Below, in pieces: positions 32,235-32,783 of a DNA stretch of 32,783 nucleotides (position 1 is its first letter; every line of letters starts with the position of its first letter). Below the pieces are notes generated by a model. It ran no database searches and was not told the origin of the DNA. It saw only the letters and a program-made list of their open reading frames with translations. Origin of the DNA: Acidobacteriota bacterium (GTDB taxonomy: Bacteria > Acidobacteriota > Blastocatellia > Pyrinomonadales > Pyrinomonadaceae); NCBI GenBank assembly GCA_019639215.1, contig JAHBSH010000025.1:1-32783 (forward strand), read 5' to 3'. Made by a program: the position numbers and the translations under genes.

Positions 32235-32783
32235 TTGAGCAGTCTTCGAAAACTTGAGCTTCCGACACAGGGTCTGAACACGCTCTTTGGCGTTCAGGAC
32301 CAAAACATCAAATATCTTGAATCGCTTTTGGACGTAAACATCGGCGCTCGCGGCAACGAGCTGCTGATAGACGGCGATCCGCGCGACATTGCCACGGTCG
32401 AGAAGATACTTCTCGAATTTGGCGAGCTTTTTGACGAAGGAAATTCTTTCACGGACAAGGAACTGAAAGACGCCTTCAAGCAAATAGCCGAAGACCGTGC
32501 ATACAGCCTGAAAGACCATTTTCAGCGAAACCGTTTTAACCCTTCGGGCAAGAAGATGGTCGCGCCGAAAACCGCCAATCAGCGCAAATATCTGGACGCG
32601 ATAGCGGCGAACGATCTGGTTTTCGGCATCGGCGTTGCGGGAACAGGAAAGAGCTTTCTGGCGGTGGCGATGGCGGTCGATGCTCTTTATAAAAAGCAGG
32701 TCAGCCGCATAATATTGACGCGTCCGGCGGTCGAAGCAGGCGAACGGCTCGGGTTTTTGCCCGGCGACCTGCAAGACAAGGTC
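32235..32783 (+). CDS. phoH: PhoH-family ATPase, partial (runs off right edge)
   Basis: The first 183 codons of a PhoH-like protein. The start is TTG 32235 (protein [20 protein letters not shown]), because an in-frame stop lies at 32193 and no ATG is in between. The N-terminal KH-like region ([14 protein letters not shown]) and the linker ([21 protein letters not shown]) are typical. The Walker A motif GVAGTGKS is at 133-140, followed by [21 protein letters not shown]. PhoH is a predicted RNA-linked ATPase/nuclease of unclear physiological role, often adjacent to ybeY and an HD hydrolase, which would be expected beyond the edge. It is divergent from atpD. Confidence 0.92.
   Translation, partial: MSSLRKLELPTQGLNTLFGVQDQNIKYLESLLDVNIGARGNELLIDGDPRDIATVEKILLEFGELFDEGNSFTDKELKDAFKQIAEDRAYSLKDHFQRNRFNPSGKKMVAPKTANQRKYLDAIAANDLVFGIGVAGTGKSFLAVAMAVDALYKKQVSRIILTRPAVEAGERLGFLPGDLQDKV

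Noticed and set aside
32223..32774. Minus-strand 183-codon ORF at the right edge
   Set aside because: It is antisense to the phoH reading frame, which shows clear family motifs on the plus strand; the minus ORF has no recognisable domain.

Overview
This looks like a chromosomal stretch from a Gram-negative (diderm) bacterium of moderate GC content, most likely an Acidobacteriota of the Blastocatellia/Pyrinomonadaceae kind. That placement is inference. It rests on the mix of heptose-LPS genes, a PilS/PilR-pilin cluster, RNase J with RsmA, an N-terminal zinc-ribbon protein of the MKxCPxC type, AtpD and AtpC encoded away from atpA, and intergenic heptanucleotide (GTCTGGA) and hairpin repeats. 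I saw no phage, transposase, CRISPR array, rRNA or tRNA. Many genes use GTG or TTG starts and lack a strong Shine-Dalgarno sequence.

Layout. Positions 1-5774 (minus strand) hold housekeeping genes, given here in transcription order: ftsY, a secreted TIMP/netrin-like protein, ribD, a 230-bp nested palindromic element, rsmA, RNase J, and a zinc-ribbon protein cut by the window edge. Positions 5874-13007 form a signalling block. An HD-GYP c-di-GMP phosphodiesterase overlaps a GYF/zinc-finger/YIP1-like membrane protein. A very small secreted protein built of GIIIGGN repeats follows, and then a divergent GGDEF-EAL protein. Positions 13089-15212 encode a secreted prolyl oligopeptidase and 15294-18104 a class A penicillin-binding protein. 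Positions 18203-20691 are a three-gene heptose/LPS operon (SDR-fold protein, heptosyltransferase, GmhB). A CHASE3 histidine kinase lies convergent to it.

Positions 22307-26732 hold pilS, pilR, a four-helix-bundle gene and a type IV pilin with a near-perfect sigma-54 promoter. The next 800 bp are a dense repeat region containing a duplicated pilin 3' end and a second nested palindromic element. A multi-spanning membrane protein (27546-29234), a 650-bp repeat-bearing non-coding region, the atpD-atpC pair and the start of phoH complete the window.

The most interesting part is the 9.7-10.7 kb locus. The GIIIGGN-repeat protein has its own good Shine-Dalgarno sequence, signal peptide and terminator. 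Its upstream region has a -24/-12 (sigma-54) promoter matching the consensus except at one position, the same promoter class as the pilin gene. It lies between genes that make and break c-di-GMP. A working model (inference) is that PilR or another sigma-54 activator co-regulates pili and this self-associating secreted protein during surface attachment.
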